Source: Micromonospora arborensis (GTDB lineage: Bacteria; Actinomycetota; Actinomycetes; Mycobacteriales; Micromonosporaceae). From it: a stretch of DNA of 64,000 bases. Positions 11,099 to 19,277 of the stretch are shown here, in pieces. The notes below the pieces were generated by a model. It worked only from the letters and a program-made list of their open reading frames with translations, did no database searches and had not been told where the DNA came from. The DNA lies in contig NZ_PYBV01000025.1 in assembly GCF_003205615.1 (NCBI RefSeq), forward strand, positions 1 to 64,000. The letters are read 5' to 3'. The translations under genes and the position numbers were made by a program. Numbering within the stretch: position 1 is the first letter of the stretch; each line of letters opens with the position of its first letter.

Positions 11099-11133
11099 TG
11101 CGGTCTGCGGTCTGCGGTCCACGTAACAACGTG
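11099..11133. promoter_or_regulatory. Triple 7-bp iteron plus palindrome upstream of NACHT unit
   Basis: TGCGGTC is repeated three times head-to-tail at 11099-11119, immediately followed by the dyad CACGT-aaca-ACGTG at 11120-11133. A TATAGG hexamer on the minus strand lies just beyond (near 11135-11140). The cluster is directly upstream of the minus-strand small ORF/NACHT unit and is the best candidate for its control region. I could not pair the TATAGG with a convincing -35. Confidence 0.4.
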
Positions 11134-11429
11134 CCTATAGTCCGGCTCACGACACGGATTGTCTCGGGAGTCAAGACCCTGCGCAAGCATCCATGCGGCA
11201 GTGCGCCAAGAGTGACAAGGCTGGCTCACCACGTGGCAGAGCGGTCAATGCCGCGCGTGCGACGGTAGATGGATTTTGCGCATCGGCACGCGGTGCTAGG
11301 TAGGGCAGGGCGACGTTGCGGCAGGGGCTCACCGTCGCGATCGGACACTTTGCCGGTGTACCGTCCAATCGAGTGGGTGTAGCGGTCCAGGCCGCTATCC
11401 CGTCCTCTACCTGACCGGACGGAGGCAGG

Positions 11430-12617
11430 TTGCATAGGCCGGACACCATCGGCGCCAGGATCCGGTACTGGCGGATGCGCCGGGGCGGCATGACGCAAGC
11501 CGTCCTCGCCGGGTTCGCCGGCGTCACCCAGTCGTACGTGTCGCAGGTCGAGTCGGGTCGGAAGACCATCGACCGTCGCTCCACTCTGGTCGCGCTTGCT
11601 GCCGCGCTCCAGGTCACGGTGGCCGACCTGCTCGGCCAGGGCACCGAGTCTGGTGATCCGGCCCGCGAGACCGCCGCCGAGTGCGTGCCGGTGATCTGGT
11701 CGGCCCTGATCGAGATCGAGGACGGCCAGCGCCGCCCGTCGACCTACACAACGGAACGGCTGACGACCGAGATTGCCCGCGCCGAGCAGCTCCGTACCTC
11801 GTGCAACTTCCCGGCGATGGCTCGCATGCTGCCCAGCCTCCTGCTCGAAGCCGCTGCCGTGGGAGGCAACGTGCTCGTCCAGGTCGCCTACCAAGCCTCC
11901 ACCTGCCTGCGGAACCTCGGATACCGCCACCTGGCTCTCAATGCCGCCCGTCTCGCTGTGTCGGTCGCGAAGGACACCGAAGACCCAGCTTGGATCGGGG
12001 CGTCCCGCTTCGCATACGCGCAAAGCCTGCCGATCGAGTCCGCATCGGTCGCGGCCCGTGCCGCCGATCGGTCGCTGGCCGAGTTGCAGACCGGCGCCGC
12101 CGACGAGCGGGTCCGGCAGATGCTCGGCCAACTCCACCTCTCTGCCGCGCTGACCTCGGCCGTAAGCGGTCGCCTGGACGTCAGCCGCGATCACCTTGCG
12201 GCGGCTGCACGGGAGGCTGCCACCCTCGGGGATCCGGCCGACGGGGCTGGATTCAACGGCTGTGGGTTCGGACCAACCAACGTCGGACTGTGGGAGATGT
12301 CCATCGCCGCCGAGCAGGGCGAGTCCGGCCGGGTCCTCGAGCTGTCTCGGACGGTCCGGCCGCAGGTGCTCGCAGCATCGATCCGCCAGCAGTCCTACTG
12401 GCTCGACCTCGGTCGCGCCTTGGCCGACGGGGGCCGCCGAGACGTTGAGGCCCTCGCGGCATTCGTGCAGGCCGAGCGGGCTGCGCCGATCCCGTTCTCC
12501 ATCAACCCTCTCGCCCGCGACGCCGTGTTGACCCTGGCCCAGCGCGCCCAGCGCCGAGCCATCCCCGACGAGCTGCGCCTGCTCGCCAGCCGCATCGGCA
12601 TCACCCTGGCCGCATAA
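11430..12617 (+). CDS. XRE-family regulator with helical-repeat C-terminus (copy 1)
   Basis: A 395-residue DNA-binding protein. The XRE helix-turn-helix is at about 7-65 (MTQAVLAGFAGVTQSYVSQV is the HTH core). A long alpha-helical, probably TPR-like region follows and contains the marker GFGPTNVGLWEMSIAAEQG. Such proteins are abundant in Micromonospora and Streptomyces; their targets are mostly unknown. The start is a TTG at 11430 preceded by GGAGG. It is followed by a 53-residue protein and a second XRE paralog on the same strand. Part of this gene (about 12000-12374) reappears in a chimeric remnant at 19991-20385. Confidence 0.85.
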   Translation: MHRPDTIGARIRYWRMRRGGMTQAVLAGFAGVTQSYVSQVESGRKTIDRRSTLVALAAALQVTVADLLGQGTESGDPARETAAECVPVIWSALIEIEDGQRRPSTYTTERLTTEIARAEQLRTSCNFPAMARMLPSLLLEAAAVGGNVLVQVAYQASTCLRNLGYRHLALNAARLAVSVAKDTEDPAWIGASRFAYAQSLPIESASVAARAADRSLAELQTGAADERVRQMLGQLHLSAALTSAVSGRLDVSRDHLAAAAREAATLGDPADGAGFNGCGFGPTNVGLWEMSIAAEQGESGRVLELSRTVRPQVLAASIRQQSYWLDLGRALADGGRRDVEALAAFVQAERAAPIPFSINPLARDAVLTLAQRAQRRAIPDELRLLASRIGITLAA

Positions 12618-12742
12618 CTGGCGGTAATCACCGCGTCACCAATTCGCCCTACTGTCCGGTTTGGGACGTGAGCACGTCCTGACGGCCTGGGACGGCGGCG
12701 GTTGATAGCGAGCCTCCTGGGCCTCTGACAGAGGAGGCGGGG

Positions 12743-12904
12743 ATGAGCGGGCAGGACGACAACGCTCCGGATAACAAGGGTGAGGCGGCCGAGCGGGAGG
12801 CTGCCAAGCAGCGCCTCCTCGCTCAGGCCGAGGCGGAGCGCGTACCCGTGGACGACACGACCCGCGCGGTCCCGGACCGGCGGTGGCGGCGTGACCAGCG
12901 ATGA
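12743..12904 (+). CDS. Small charged protein upstream of XRE paralog
   Basis: A 53-residue frame starting at ATG 12743 with a strong GAGGAGG Shine-Dalgarno. It is very rich in charged residues and alanine, with a likely helix around EAAEREAAKQRLLAQAEAER and a basic end, RRWRRDQR. Its stop overlaps the GTG start of the next XRE gene by 14 bases, so the two are probably co-translated. I recall small accessory proteins beside XRE/TPR regulators in actinomycetes but cannot name a family. Confidence 0.6.
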   Translation: MSGQDDNAPDNKGEAAEREAAKQRLLAQAEAERVPVDDTTRAVPDRRWRRDQR

Positions 12905-14109
12905 CGTCCCGATCGGCCGCCGGGTGGCCCGGTGGCGGGTGCGGCGGTCTATGACGCAGCAGATGCTTGCCGACCGGCTGCGTAGGTCGAAGAGCTGGGT
13001 GGACAAGGTGGAGCGGGGCGTGCGCACCCTGGACCGGTACTCCGTGATCCAGGAGCTGGCCCACGTCCTGCGAATCGACCCGGAGGTGCTGCTCGGCCAG
13101 CAGCCGAGCACCCCGGCCGGCGCGCCAGCAGGGGTGGACGACATCCGGGCCGCTCTCGCCCGCTACGACACCCCGCATGCCGCGGTCCAGCCGCCAGAGG
13201 AGCTGCGACGGGAGGTCGGGTACGCCTGGTTGACCTACCAGCACGCGCACTACGGGCAGTTGGTGCGGCTGTTGCCGGGTCTGCTCGACGCCGCCCAGGC
13301 CGCGCAGTCACCGGAGTTGCTGGTGCAGGCCTACCGGATCACCTCGTCGCTGCTGGTAAAGCTCGGCGAGGCCGACCTGGCCTGGCTGGCCGCCGACCGC
13401 GCGATGACCACCGCCGGAGACAACCAGATCCTGTCGGCAACGGCCACCATCGCGGTCCTGGGCGCTGCGCGCCCAGGACCGCGACCGCCTGGCCCTGGCC
13501 GCCCTGCTCCCCGCCGCCAACCGTGTCCTTCCACCCGCAACCCGCTCCGGTGATCAAGAGGTTTGCGTCAGTTTCGGAGATCAAACCGCCCGCAAACCTC
13601 TTGATCACGGGGGAGAGGGCCGGGGGAGGGCGGTGGGTGGGGCTTTGTTGGTGCAGGCCGCGCTCGCCGCCGGCGGGTGTGGGGAGCACCGGCGGGCCGA
13701 CGAGTTGATTGACCGGGCCGCGGGCGTTGCCGCACACCTTCGGGGGTACGACGACACGCACCGCACCAGCTTCGGGTCGATCGCCGTCGACCTGGCTCGG
13801 GTGGTGGTGGCGCAATGGGGTGACGCAGACGAGGCGCTGCACAGGCACTCGACAGTGATTCGGCGGGAGGGGTGGCGGCGGTTGCCGGTCGAGTGTCGGG
13901 GCGCGTACCTGGTGGACGTCGCGCGGGCGTACCTCCAGGTGGGGGACCTGCGTGGCGCTGCCCGCGCGCTGGTGGAGGCGGACAGTGTTGCGCCGGCTGA
14001 GGTTCGGTGTCGGCCGTTGGCGCGTACCGTGATCGCCGATGTTGCGCGCGCGCAGCCGGCGCCGGCCGGCGTGGCGCGACTGGCGACGCTTGTCGGCCTT
14101 ACTCGGTGA
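12891..14109 (+). pseudogene. XRE-family regulator (copy 2), frameshifted
   Basis: The N-terminal part, starting at GTG 12891, has a clear XRE HTH (SMTQQMLADRLRRSKSWVDK) followed by helical repeats. The frame is lost near 13460, after ATIAVLGAA. The homologous sequence continues in the +1 frame as ALRAQDRDRLALAALLPAAN and runs to the stop at 14109 (end ARAQPAPAGVARLATLVGL). The total of 1219 bases is one more than a multiple of three, consistent with a one-base insertion. A perfect 18-bp inverted repeat sits in the middle (13550-13608). Copies of its 3' end occur at about 20386, 25900 and 27517. A sequencing error at 13460 is possible. Confidence 0.7.
13550..13608. repeat. Hairpin repeat inserted in the XRE copy 2 coding region
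   Basis: GTGATCAAGAGGTTTGCG at 13550-13567 and its exact reverse complement at 13591-13608 flank a 23-base loop. I recall dispersed palindromes of this TGATCAAGAGGTTT type in Micromonospora genomes. The element leaves the +1 frame open, so it reads through as protein rather than introducing a stop. Confidence 0.8.
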
Positions 14110-14401
14110 CTGGCCGACTGCTCCGGCGCACGGCGACGGCGAAGGGTCACGCCGGGGCGTCACGGTGGACCGGGTGACGGGGGTGCGGCGCCGAGGGATG
14201 CGCCGAGCAGCCGGGCGGCCAGGCCGAGCCGCTCGTGACGGGCGTCGTTCAGTGGCGGTGGCACGCGGATTGCGGCAGAGGCGTGCGTTCTCGGGGTCGT
14301 TGCCCGTGGAGGCGTTCTGCGGGACCGGACCGGACCGGTGCCGCACCGACCGGCTGACCTCTGGCGGCCCAGACAGCCGCATCACCGACCGGACTGCCTC
14401 G
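14110..14401. other. Gap after XRE copy 2
   Basis: No convincing gene. There is a G+C-rich stretch with short GGACC/ACCGG iterations around 14330-14360, which could fold but shows no clear single hairpin. Confidence 0.4.
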
Positions 14402-14635
14402 TTAACGGTCCTGCTCGGTTCTCAGCACGCGCATCATTCGCAGGATGCCCTGATGAATCAACACGCCGACGCCGGTGTTGGCTATGGCGAGCCCAGACGC
14501 GCCGAGCAACCCCGGCCCGACACTCATCACGTCGTCGGCGGCGAGCAGGACTGGCCACCCCAGAGCGGCGGCGATGAGCGACAACCGCCACCAGCGTCCG
14601 AATATAAGGCCGAACATGATCAGTGTCGGGATCAC
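14402..14635 (-). CDS. Small two-span membrane protein
   Basis: A 77-residue hydrophobic protein read from GTG 14635. Two membrane spans are likely: WRLSLIAAALGWPVLLAA and GLLGASGLAIANTGVGVLIH, with basic ends that would face the cytoplasm. No family is recognised. Codon bias fits a real gene, but the Shine-Dalgarno is weak. It is divergent from the serine hydrolase at 14792. Confidence 0.5.
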   Translation of the reverse strand: MIPTLIMFGLIFGRWWRLSLIAAALGWPVLLAADDVMSVGPGLLGASGLAIANTGVGVLIHQGILRMMRVLRTEQDR

Positions 14636-14791
14636 GGCGATCCGCCCTTCGCTGCTCCCAACATACGCTCATCGGCCGGGCGTCCGCCCCACCCCCCGAC
14701 GGCACGGAACGGGCGCCCGCTCGGCGGCAGATCCGGATGTTGGTCGACTCAGCCTAGCCGTGACCCCACGAGGGTCTCTAGGGTCGATGCC

Positions 14792-15673
14792 ATGGTGCGC
14801 GCAGAGATCCTGGTGCGGCAAGATGATGCTCTCATCGTGGATGCGACAACGCAGACCCGGTATCAGCTTGCGTCTGTGAGCAAACAGTTCACCCCCGCCG
14901 CCGTCTTGCTGCTGGTCGAGGACGGCACGCTGGGCCTCGACGACCCCGTCGGCCGTTGGATTGATGACTGCCCGAACGAGTGGCAGGGCATAACGCTGCA
15001 CCATTTGCTCACTCACACGTCGGGCCTCGGCCACTGGCGGGACTACCCGATGATCAACCTGGCTGAGTGGGTCAAGCCGGACCAACTCCGGGAGACCTTC
15101 CACCGTGTGCCGCTCCGGCACCCACCTGGCGCAGGCTGGAGCTACAGCAGCCCGGCGTACGTGCTGTTGGCTCAGGCCGTAGAACGGGCGGCCGGAACGC
15201 CGTACCACACATTCCTCGCCGACCGAATCTTCGATCCCCTCGGCTTGGACAAGACGTTCGCTGGCGCACCTGGCGGACGGCTAGATGTGGCGCGGGGCCA
15301 CGACGCTGCGGGTGAGCCGCTGCCAACCTGGGAACTGGAGGCGGTCGGGATGGGCGCGGGCGATGTCTGGTCGACGGCGAGTGACCTGCTCGTCCGGCTC
15401 GATGTCCTTCAGGACGGCCGCCTGCTGAGTGAGCCGTATCGGACGCTGATGTTGACCGAACAGGTGCGCACCGGCAGGGGGCCGGAAACGAGCGGTTACG
15501 GCTACGGCGTCTTCGTCGGACAGGTCCAGGGCCGGCAGTGGTGGCACCACGATGGCCACAACGCGGGCTTCATCGCGTTCGCCGCGAACATCCTGGAATC
15601 ACGTCGCCGCATCGTGGTTCTCAGCAATACCGAGGCGACAGACGCCACGGTCCTTACGCCTGTCGTCGGTTAG
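14792..15673 (+). CDS. Serine hydrolase, beta-lactamase/PBP4* family
   Basis: A 293-residue class C beta-lactamase-like serine hydrolase. The SxxK motif is SVSKQ in LASVSKQFTPAAV at about residue 29; the second motif is YSSPAY (a YxN variant) and the third is probably HHDGHNAGF. LTHTSGLGHW is characteristic. No signal peptide is visible. The N-terminus is short: homologs usually carry a longer segment before SxxK ending in a GYADRE-type turn, and here only LVRQDDALIV remains. It may therefore be a truncated or diverged member. The ATG at 14792 is the only good start close to the conserved region. Confidence 0.8.
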   Translation: MVRAEILVRQDDALIVDATTQTRYQLASVSKQFTPAAVLLLVEDGTLGLDDPVGRWIDDCPNEWQGITLHHLLTHTSGLGHWRDYPMINLAEWVKPDQLRETFHRVPLRHPPGAGWSYSSPAYVLLAQAVERAAGTPYHTFLADRIFDPLGLDKTFAGAPGGRLDVARGHDAAGEPLPTWELEAVGMGAGDVWSTASDLLVRLDVLQDGRLLSEPYRTLMLTEQVRTGRGPETSGYGYGVFVGQVQGRQWWHHDGHNAGFIAFAANILESRRRIVVLSNTEATDATVLTPVVG

Positions 15674-15858
15674 GTCCTTCTCACGGGCCAAGATCCCACC
15701 AGGGTTCGGAAAAGATCCGCCAAACCCGCCGACCGGCATGCTCTCATCGGCTAGTTCCGGACGCTGAACCGCGGCGGGAGTCGGCCACGGTACGTGACAG
15801 CCCGAACGGTCGGTGTGCCATATCAGCGGCAAGACCGACATGGGTACAGCCGGTGCGC

Positions 15859-16398
15859 TTAGTCGCCTGTGGCGGATGCTTCCAGTTGCTCTAGGGCCCA
15901 GCGGGCCCATTCCTGCTGTGTTTGGTAGCTACGGATGCCGTATTCGATGGCCAGTCGGCCGAAGCGAAGCCGTCCGCGTGGGTGCGCTTCGGCGTCGGCC
16001 GCGGCGGCGATGTCGATGAGTTCGGCGTGCCCTGTCTCGGCGTCGGCGAGGTAGCCGCGAACGAGCTGGCGTGCCTCGTCGGTGGTGAGAGTGGACAGCA
16101 GCGACATGCGCAGCACTTGCTCGTCGCGCACGGCGCGGGCGGAGGCGGGGGCCAGCAGCCAGGCGCGGAGTTCCGCCCGGCCCAGATCGGTGATCGTATA
16201 GGTCCGGCGACCACGGGCGCCCTGCTCGCCGACGGCGATGAGGTCGTCGTCGGCCATTCGGTTCAATTCCGGGTAGACGTGGCTTTGCCGGGCGGTCCAG
16301 ACGTATTTGTGCAGCGACTTCTCGAAGCGTGCGGTCAGGTCGTAGCCGCTGGCGGGACCGTCGTCCAGCAATCCGAGCAGGGCATGGCGCAACGACAT
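15859..16398 (-). CDS. PadR-family transcriptional repressor
   Basis: A 179-residue regulator. The N-terminal winged helix has the PadR signature LRHALLGLLDDGPASGYDLT and ARQSHVYPELNRMADDDLI. The C-terminal dimerisation helix region (Vir_act_alpha_C) spans about 90-175. Start 16398 was preferred over an upstream ATG at 16434 because homology begins at MSLRHALLG. It is divergent from an alpha/beta hydrolase, and the shared 83-base gap contains an inverted repeat over a promoter, so repression of both genes is likely. Confidence 0.9.
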   Translation of the reverse strand: MSLRHALLGLLDDGPASGYDLTARFEKSLHKYVWTARQSHVYPELNRMADDDLIAVGEQGARGRRTYTITDLGRAELRAWLLAPASARAVRDEQVLRMSLLSTLTTDEARQLVRGYLADAETGHAELIDIAAAADAEAHPRGRLRFGRLAIEYGIRSYQTQQEWARWALEQLEASATGD

Positions 16399-16407
16399 GC
16401 CGCCAGT

Positions 16408-16450
16408 CTGACACCTCCAGCTTGACAGGTACAACTGTAGGTGTCAGATT
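16408..16450 (+). promoter_or_regulatory. Promoter with overlapping dyad, probable PadR operator
   Basis: CTGACACCT (16408-16416) and AGGTGTCAG (16439-16447) form a perfect 9-bp inverted repeat with a 22-base spacer. Between and over the arms is a sigma-70-like promoter for the hydrolase: TTGACA at 16422-16427, a 17-base spacer and CAGATT at 16445-16450. A bound dimer would occlude the -10 element. Confidence 0.65.
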
Positions 16451-16481
16451 GGAGGTGTTTCCGTCGCTACAAGGAGTTCCT

Positions 16482-17309
16482 ATGACCGCCACCCCCATCC
16501 TGTTCGTGCACGGCTTCTGGCACGCCGCGTGGTGCTGGACTGAGGTCCTCGCCCACGTGGCCCGTGCCGGACGCGTCGGGTCCGCCATCGACCTACCCGG
16601 CCACGGCCTGCGCGCCCGCCGCCCAGCCGCAGCGACCGCCCGACCCTTCGACTCGCAGGCGCTGGTCAACGCGTCGTCCCCCGTCGCCGGCATCGACCTC
16701 GACGAGGCCAGCGACTTCCTGGTGGAGCAGATGAAGCACCTGGGCGGCGGGCGTCCGGTCACCGTGGTCGCGCACAGCATGGGAGGAACGGTGCTCACCC
16801 GAGCGGCACAACAGGCGCCGGAACTCGTCTCCCACGCGGTATACCTGGCCGCCTTCATGCCGGCGTCTGGCACCCCGGCGCTCGCGCACGCGCATACCCC
16901 GGAACTGTCTCAAGCGCTGCGGGCCGATCCGGCGGCAGTCGGGGCACTGCGCCTCGACGTCGGCTCGCCCGATCCCGACTACCGCCAGGCGTTGCGCGAC
17001 ATCTTCTACGGCGACGTCGCCCCGATGCTGGTCGACGCGGCGATCTCGCTACTGAGTCCCGATGCCCCAATCGGCATCGCCCTGGGCTCGACCATGCTCA
17101 CCGCACACGGCTGGGGCTCAGTCCCGCGCACCTACATCAAGACCGACAGGGACGTAGTGATCCCTCCCGCCGTGCAGGAACGGTTCATCGCCGACGCCGA
17201 TGCGGCCTTCCCCGGCAACCCAACGCACGTGCTAGGACTCGACGCATCACACTCGCCGTTCCTGTCGATGCCTGACCAGGTAGCCAACATCGTCTGCGGG
17301 CTCGTCTAA
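16482..17309 (+). CDS. Alpha/beta hydrolase (esterase-like)
   Basis: A 275-residue alpha/beta hydrolase of the Abhydrolase_6/methylesterase-like type. PILFVHGFWHAAWCW is the oxyanion-hole segment, VVAHSMGGTVL is the nucleophile elbow with Ser, and LGLDASHSPFLSMPDQVANI carries the catalytic His. The acid is probably the Asp in IKTDRDVVIPP. Strong AAGGAG ribosome site before ATG 16482. Divergent from padR, so likely derepressed by a small ligand such as a phenolic or drug. The substrate is unknown. Confidence 0.88.
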   Translation: MTATPILFVHGFWHAAWCWTEVLAHVARAGRVGSAIDLPGHGLRARRPAAATARPFDSQALVNASSPVAGIDLDEASDFLVEQMKHLGGGRPVTVVAHSMGGTVLTRAAQQAPELVSHAVYLAAFMPASGTPALAHAHTPELSQALRADPAAVGALRLDVGSPDPDYRQALRDIFYGDVAPMLVDAAISLLSPDAPIGIALGSTMLTAHGWGSVPRTYIKTDRDVVIPPAVQERFIADADAAFPGNPTHVLGLDASHSPFLSMPDQVANIVCGLV

Positions 17310-17354
17310 TCACGATCGCGAGCGGGAAACACGGGTCCGCATATCGGGGTCACA

Positions 17355-17372
17355 CCGTCCGGCGCCGGACGG
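17355..17372. terminator. Perfect palindrome after the hydrolase gene
   Basis: CCGTCCGGCGCCGGACGG is an 18-base perfect palindrome 46 bases after the hydrolase stop. Plausibly a rho-independent stem without a T-tract. Confidence 0.45.
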
Positions 17373-17512
17373 CCGAAACCGTCACAACCGGGCTCTGAGT
17401 GGTTGGATGCGGATGCCCTCTTCTCGGCATGTCCGTGAGCCGGGGGCGTCGCTGCACACCGTGATGCTGCGTAGCGACCGGATCGCGGCAAATCCGTACG
17501 CCGGGATACGCG

Positions 17513-18004
17513 CTACTCGAAGCCGCGGAAGACACCGTCGGCATCCACATTGCCGGCGAACTCTTCCCAGTCCATGTTCGAGATCGTGAGGTTATTCTGA
17601 ACCGACCACATCTCGGATGGCACGACTCGGAACGTGGCACCGTACTGGGGCCCCTTGCCCGGATCCTCCAGATCTTCCACGTAGTCATAGAGGTTGACTG
17701 CGAGAATCGGCCGGTCAGGGTGCGTTAGCGCCTTCGCATCGACGAGGAAGGCAACGGCATGGTGAACGTCTGCGGGCACCGTCTCCAGCAGTTGCGCCGG
17801 CGTAATTCCGTCGTACGCATGGTCATCGACGAACGTTACGAACGCAGTGAACCCGCCGTCTGTCTGTGGTTCAACGATCGCTTCCTGAATCTCTATCCAT
17901 TCCCGCGAATGAGCAAAGTCGGTACGGATGACCAGGGAAACATCGGGGCTCTGGTGCCACATGCGCTCAACCACGCACACGAGGATAGGCCAAGTCGGCA
18001 ACAT
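17513..18004 (-). CDS. DUF6924-like protein
   Basis: A 163-residue soluble protein with the segments VSLVIRTDFAHSREWIEIQE, FVTFVDDHAYDGITPAQLLE and FRVVPSEMWSVQNNLTISNM. These resemble the DUF6924 family (assignment from memory), a family without assigned function often seen in actinobacteria. Start is uncertain: ATG 18004 or ATG 17962, which begins at MWHQSPDVS, closer to the conserved region. No operon partners are evident. Confidence 0.65.
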   Translation of the reverse strand: MLPTWPILVCVVERMWHQSPDVSLVIRTDFAHSREWIEIQEAIVEPQTDGGFTAFVTFVDDHAYDGITPAQLLETVPADVHHAVAFLVDAKALTHPDRPILAVNLYDYVEDLEDPGKGPQYGATFRVVPSEMWSVQNNLTISNMDWEEFAGNVDADGVFRGFE

Positions 18005-18147
18005 CGAGCGGCACTCGCCGGCGCTTGACAGCACGCCGGCCAACTCCTGGCCATGACGCTGTGTAGGGAGCGGATCGCGGCATGTGCGGACGTCCGTGGC
18101 AGCCGGCCGGAGGGAGCCTTGCGGACGTCAGGGTTCGCGGATTCCCG

Positions 18148-18597
18148 TCAGTTTTCAGACTGTCGCGGCCACGTCCAAGCGGGAACCTCACGGATCGGAT
18201 GCAGTTGGTCGTCGCTCTCGGCATGCGAGTTCTGCTGTGCCACGCGGGCGCCGAACTCGAGGTGTTCGCGCACGGCCGCGCGGAAAGCGTCATCGTTCGG
18301 TAGGCCGGCTTCATCGATCGCTTCGAGGTAAAGGGCGACGAACCGCTCCCGCTGCTCGTCGGTGATCTTCAGATGGCGATGGACGTCAATGATGTACTGA
18401 AATCCCAGTCCGGTGGTGAACCTGTCGGGGCCGCCGAAGGACTCGGCGGTGAACCACGTGAGGTGTTCGACATGGCTCGGTTGGCGAGCGGGGAACACGC
18501 TGCGCAGCACGGGGTCGTCCAGCACCTTGGTATAGAACAGTTCCTCCAGACGATGCAGCGACTCGTCGCCGCCGGCGAACTCATACAAAGTGGACAT
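18148..18597 (-). CDS. Group II truncated hemoglobin
   Basis: A 149-residue 2-on-2 globin. Helix B/E segments LEELFYTKVLDDPVLRSVFP and HVEHLTWFTAESFGGP are typical, and VHRHLKITDEQRERFV contains the proximal (F8) histidine. The C-terminal extension with QNSHAESDDQLHPIREVP and WTWP is a hallmark of actinobacterial trHb group II proteins. It binds heme and O2 or NO in the cytoplasm, with proposed roles in NO or oxidant defence. ATG 18597 fits the family start. No clear operon. Confidence 0.9.
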   Translation of the reverse strand: MSTLYEFAGGDESLHRLEELFYTKVLDDPVLRSVFPARQPSHVEHLTWFTAESFGGPDRFTTGLGFQYIIDVHRHLKITDEQRERFVALYLEAIDEAGLPNDDAFRAAVREHLEFGARVAQQNSHAESDDQLHPIREVPAWTWPRQSEN

Positions 18598-18895
18598 AGA
18601 GTCGTCCTTCGTTGCCTGGACTGAGCGACTGGGTACGCACCCTGAAACTGGTCGCTGCGACCGTACCTCGTTGTGACGACCATGGTGGCCCTACGCAAAA
18701 CCGCAACGTCCGGTCATCGGCACGTCCGGACGGCACTCAGGCCAGCTCGGCGGGACACTGCGTAGCGCGCCTCGCGGCAGAAGAGTGTGTCGACGGCTCC
18801 ACGCTCTCGCGGCCGCTTGTGATCAGTGTGCAACGACGACGGTGCGTACGACGCCATCAGCAGGTCTCGGATGCTCGGTCGAAAGTCTAACCAGA
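18598..18895. other. Gap between globin and VOC gene
   Basis: About 300 bases with no supportable gene. The globin promoter should lie at its left end, but I see no clear hexamers. Confidence 0.4.
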
Positions 18896-19270
18896 TCACA
18901 CCCGGTAGTACTGCACGACGCAGAACTCGTTGTCCTCCGGGTCGGTCATGACGAGGACTGCGCCCTCTTGGTAGTCATGCCGTTCACCTGTCCACCGCCC
19001 GCCCAACATCCCGATCCGATCGACCGCTTCGTCAACGTCGGTAACGGCGATGTCGAGGTGTAGTCGCGTCTTGCCGGCCTTGGGCTCCGGGACCGGCTGG
19101 AATGTCAGCACCGGGCCGCCCCCGGCGACAGTGACGCGCCGCCAGCCGGGAAGAGACTCCGTCACGCGTCCTCCGAGCACCACGGACCAGAAGTCAGCCA
19201 GTCGCTGCGGATCCCGGCAGTCGACCGTGACTCCGGCAAGTCGGCCCAGTGTCTCCACGACACCGACCAT
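18896..19270 (-). CDS. VOC/glyoxalase superfamily protein
   Basis: A 124-residue single-domain vicinal oxygen chelate protein. LGRLAGVTVDCRDPQRLADF is the first beta-alpha unit, LTFQPVPEPKAGKTRLHLDI contains the metal-site His region, and VLVMTDPEDNEFCVVQYY the C-terminal Glu. Members bind divalent metals and act on diverse small molecules or confer resistance; no substrate can be assigned. The start at 19270 leaves only 7 bases to the divergent gene at 19278, so the true start may be an internal GTG close to VETLGRL. Confidence 0.85.
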   Translation of the reverse strand: MVGVVETLGRLAGVTVDCRDPQRLADFWSVVLGGRVTESLPGWRRVTVAGGGPVLTFQPVPEPKAGKTRLHLDIAVTDVDEAVDRIGMLGGRWTGERHDYQEGAVLVMTDPEDNEFCVVQYYRV

Positions 19271-19277
19271 AGCGACG

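Noticed and set aside
11099..11119. Short tandem repeats considered as a CRISPR-like array
   Set aside because: Units are only 7 bases with no spacers and no cas genes nearby.
14382..14705. 107-codon minus-strand frame overlapping the small membrane protein
   Set aside because: Arg-rich and low in hydrophobic pattern; the frame encoding two membrane spans is more plausible.
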